Origin: Hippea sp.
Lineage (GTDB): Bacteria > Campylobacterota_A > Desulfurellia > Desulfurellales > Hippeaceae
Assembly: GCA_015486705.1 (NCBI GenBank)
Contig: WFRG01000025.1
Location: 1-7,323 of the forward strand
Direction of reading: 5' to 3'
DNA: 7,323 nucleotides
Part shown: positions 6,009-7,323 of the stretch, piece after piece
Position numbering within the stretch: the stretch's first letter is position 1
How the letters are laid out: every line of letters begins with the position of its first letter
The notes under the pieces: generated by a model
What the model was told of the DNA's origin: nothing
Seen by the model: the letters and a program-made list of their open reading frames with translations, nothing else
Databases searched by the model: none
Position numbers and translations under genes: made by a program

Positions 6009-6104
6009 GCCCGATTTCGCTTAATACGTCGCCGTGGTGAGCCGTTTTAGGTCTCATTCGACTAATTGGTCAAATGAACTAAAAAACGAGCAAAATCGGG
6101 CAAA
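6006..6104. repeat. 99-bp inverted-repeat structured element in the intergenic gap
   Basis: The arms 6006-6020 and 6090-6104 (TTTGCCCGATTT.GC and its complement) match at 14 of 15 positions, and one more base pairs inside. Within lies a second inverted repeat (6054-6062 with 6069-6077). The one non-matching position in each stem is C opposite A on the + strand, which becomes a G.U pair in a - strand RNA. No open reading frame fits inside. It could be a minus-strand small RNA, a miniature terminal-inverted-repeat element, or a protein-binding or processing site. No convincing target duplication flanks it. The left arm begins in the T-run of the terminator. Confidence 0.6.
6054..6077. promoter_or_regulatory. 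Inner palindrome, possible operator or hairpin
   Basis: The arms TCATTCGAC and GTCAAATGA are 9 bases each, matching at 8 positions, separated by TAATTG. It lies about 110 bases before a gene for a protein with two helix-turn-helix repeats, so it could be that protein's binding site. It could equally be only the inner arm of the larger structure at 6006-6104. The bases from 6105 to 6184 hold two ACAAAAAAA tracts 12 bases apart (6124-6132, 6136-6144) and TATATA (6148-6153), a possible but poorly defined promoter. Confidence 0.35.
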
Positions 6105-6184
6105 TTAATCAGTTAATTCACATACAAAAAAAGTGACAAAAAAACGTTATATAAGAGAGGCGAAAAAAAAGAAAGGAGGTAAAT

Positions 6185-6805
6185 ATGCACTCTCTTTCTG
6201 AGGACGAAAAGGTCCGCATAGCGAATGATTATTTTAACGGGGCAACCTATAAGGATTTAATAAAAAAGTATAGATGTGGTTCCGGAACTCTTCATAAAGC
6301 GTTATCTACTTTTAAAGCCGATTGGTTCGATTTAGACGAGATAAAAAAAGAACGTAAAAAAGAAAAAAAGATAAAACTGCCTGACAATATAGAACAAATA
6401 GCGCGGGATTTCAAAAATGGTACATATTACGACAAACTTCAAGAGAAATACGGGTATAAACACTACCAATTACGCAATTTCTTTATGACATTTAAAGCCG
6501 ATTGGTTCGATTTCAAGAGTATAAGCAAAGATCATTCAAAGCGTAATCGAGCAAATAACAAACATTTAAAACAAGATGGCAGTGTTTACTTAAACTTTTT
6601 AAATACATTGAAATCTTGTGGTCTAACTGACGCCGAAAGCTGGGCGGTAATGAATTTTATAATCAAGAAATCTAATGATAGTGCAGGTTTTTGTTTTGAC
6701 GAATTAACAAATCAAGAGGCGGTAAGCCGTATTATAGAAAAAATAAAAATACAATCGCTAAAAACCGTTTTTATATCAGCAATTAGCAGGAGGGGTGATT
6801 CGTGA
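6185..6805 (+). CDS. Protein with two tandem helix-turn-helix-like repeats, probable DNA-binding
   Basis: The 206-aa protein has AAAGGAGG (6172-6179) five bases before its ATG. Residues 5-53 and 66-113 are two copies of one ~50-residue unit. Each starts with a helix (EKVRIANDYFNG / NIEQIARDFKNG), continues with a helix-turn-helix-like segment (TYKDLIKKYRCGSGTLHKAL / TYYDKLQEKYGYKHYQLRNF), and closes with the identical octamer TFKADWFD. The units resemble the homeodomain-like HTH of resolvases and transposase-associated proteins. A highly basic linker (KKERKKEKKIK) joins them. The C-terminal third (from ~120) is a separate helical region (YLNFLNTLKSCGLTDAESWAVMNF) that I do not recognise. The likely role is sequence-specific DNA binding, for instance as regulator of its own operon or a phage-type replication or partition factor. 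Its stop overlaps the next start (GTGA). Confidence 0.75.
   Translation: MHSLSEDEKVRIANDYFNGATYKDLIKKYRCGSGTLHKALSTFKADWFDLDEIKKERKKEKKIKLPDNIEQIARDFKNGTYYDKLQEKYGYKHYQLRNFFMTFKADWFDFKSISKDHSKRNRANNKHLKQDGSVYLNFLNTLKSCGLTDAESWAVMNFIIKKSNDSAGFCFDELTNQEAVSRIIEKIKIQSLKTVFISAISRRGDS
6311..6513 (+). repeat. Exact 23-bp direct repeat inside the HTH gene (6311-6333 and 6491-6513)
   Basis: The two copies are identical at every base, including synonymous positions, and exactly 180 bases (60 codons) apart. They encode FKADWFD and the flanking bases of each HTH unit. The rest of the two units has diverged much more. Confidence 0.9.
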
Positions 6806-7161
6806 AAATAGTATATATTTCTCATCCTATTAAGGGTGATAAAGCGGGCAATATAGAAAAGATAATAAAAATAGTCCGTTCAATAAACCTATTTTTGCCT
6901 GATATAGTGCCTTTAACAAACTATATAGCCGACTGTTTGGCGTTAAACGATGATGTCAAGGAAGAGCGTGATAAAGGACTATCAAACGATGAAGCCATAC
7001 TTCAAAGCGGCATCGTTGATGAGCTTTGGGTTTTTGGTAATGAAATAAGTGATGGTATGCGTATAGAAATAGATGTTGCTCAAAAGATAGGTATTCCTGT
7101 TAGATATTTTGCAAATCAAGATTTTATCAAAAAAGAAAAAGGAGGTAGTAATGCTTTCTAA
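6802..7161 (+). CDS. DUF4406-like (nucleoside 2-deoxyribosyltransferase-like) protein
   Basis: The 119-aa protein starts at GTG, eight bases after AGGAGG (6788-6793), overlapping the previous stop by the shared GTGA. The N-terminus MKIVYISHPIKGD and the C-terminal block SGIVDELWVFGNEISDGMRIEIDVAQKIGIPVRYF are typical of DUF4406-type small proteins with a Rossmann-like fold, related to nucleoside 2-deoxyribosyltransferases. These occur often in phages and prophages. Glu89 in GMRIEIDVA is at the place of the catalytic Glu of true deoxyribosyltransferases. The middle (NYIADCLALNDDVKEERDKGLS) matches the family pattern of a charged loop before the second half. The substrate, probably a nucleoside or nucleotide, is unknown, and enzyme activity is inference. 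It overlaps the next gene by 11 bases. Confidence 0.78.
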   Translation: MKIVYISHPIKGDKAGNIEKIIKIVRSINLFLPDIVPLTNYIADCLALNDDVKEERDKGLSNDEAILQSGIVDELWVFGNEISDGMRIEIDVAQKIGIPVRYFANQDFIKKEKGGSNAF

Positions 7162-7323
7162 AATTTTTCAAAAGGAAAAAGCTGTGGACATAGATGATGT
7201 AAAAATACTGAGAAATTCAAGGCATTTTAATCAAATTACGATAGAAGACGAAAAAGAAAAGAACACGTATATTTTTTTAGAGTCTTTTTTTAATGGTTAC
7301 GCATTTGTTTTCATACTTAATAT
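7151..7323 (+). CDS. Start of an unknown protein, cut by the window edge
   Basis: An ATG at 7151 has AAGGAGG (7139-7145) five bases upstream and stays open to the end of the window for 57 codons: MLSKIFQKEK, then DIDDVKILRNSRHFNQITIEDEKEKN, then a hydrophobic stretch YIFLESFFNGYAFVFILN. It overlaps the previous gene by 11 bases and is translationally coupled to it. I do not recognise it. The good ribosome binding site makes a real gene likely. Confidence 0.7.
   Translation, partial: MLSKIFQKEKAVDIDDVKILRNSRHFNQITIEDEKEKNTYIFLESFFNGYAFVFILN

Noticed and set aside
6006..6104. Complete miniature transposon (MITE)
   Set aside because: The inverted ends are suggestive, but no clear target-site duplication is present, so it is reported only as a structured repeat.

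Overview
The window is A+T-rich bacterial DNA with every gene on the + strand. The organism looks like a Gram-negative (diderm), probably motile bacterium. The signs are the tail of a CheY-type response regulator at the left edge, a large exported lipoprotein with a Gly/Ser-rich stalk, and strong AGGAGG-type ribosome binding sites. I cannot name the species.

Layout: (1) 1-149 is the end of a cheY-like gene. (2) 174-2458 holds a yaaW-family gene (DUF3944/UPF0174) cut in two by an element of about 1.57 kb. The element carries an intact IscB RNA-guided nuclease gene and, just upstream, a non-coding region with the position and hairpins expected of its omega RNA (HEARO-type). No transposase gene lies inside it. 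Taking the element out at a shared CAA trinucleotide rejoins the two halves in frame into a protein of about 236 aa, close to the usual YaaW length. The omega RNA guide would then be yaaW sequence. (3) 2477-4307 holds a small two-helix membrane protein, a basic coiled-coil protein preceded by an unusual 16-bp G.U-rich RNA hairpin, and a multi-pass PAP2-type phosphatase or phosphotransferase. (4) 4285-6008 is a self-contained unit: sigma70-like promoter, secreted lipoprotein predicted to be a beta-propeller, and intrinsic terminator. (5) 6006-6104 is a structured inverted repeat with no gene. (6) 6185-7323 is a tightly coupled set of three genes: a protein with two tandem helix-turn-helix repeats, a DUF4406-type (nucleoside deoxyribosyltransferase-like) protein, and the start of an unknown protein. 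This last set looks like accessory or prophage material.

How the parts relate: the yaaW-iscB region is best read as a host gene parasitised by an obligate mobile guide RNA system. Readthrough from the cheY-yaaW direction would transcribe guide, omega RNA scaffold and iscB in one RNA. The 2477-4307 genes may have formed one membrane-related transcription unit with yaaW before the insertion, judging only from strand and spacing. The most interesting items are the IscB/omega RNA insertion with its reconstructable empty site, the hairpin between a ribosome-binding-like sequence and its gene at 2844-2881, the inverted repeat at 6006-6104, and the duplicated HTH protein.
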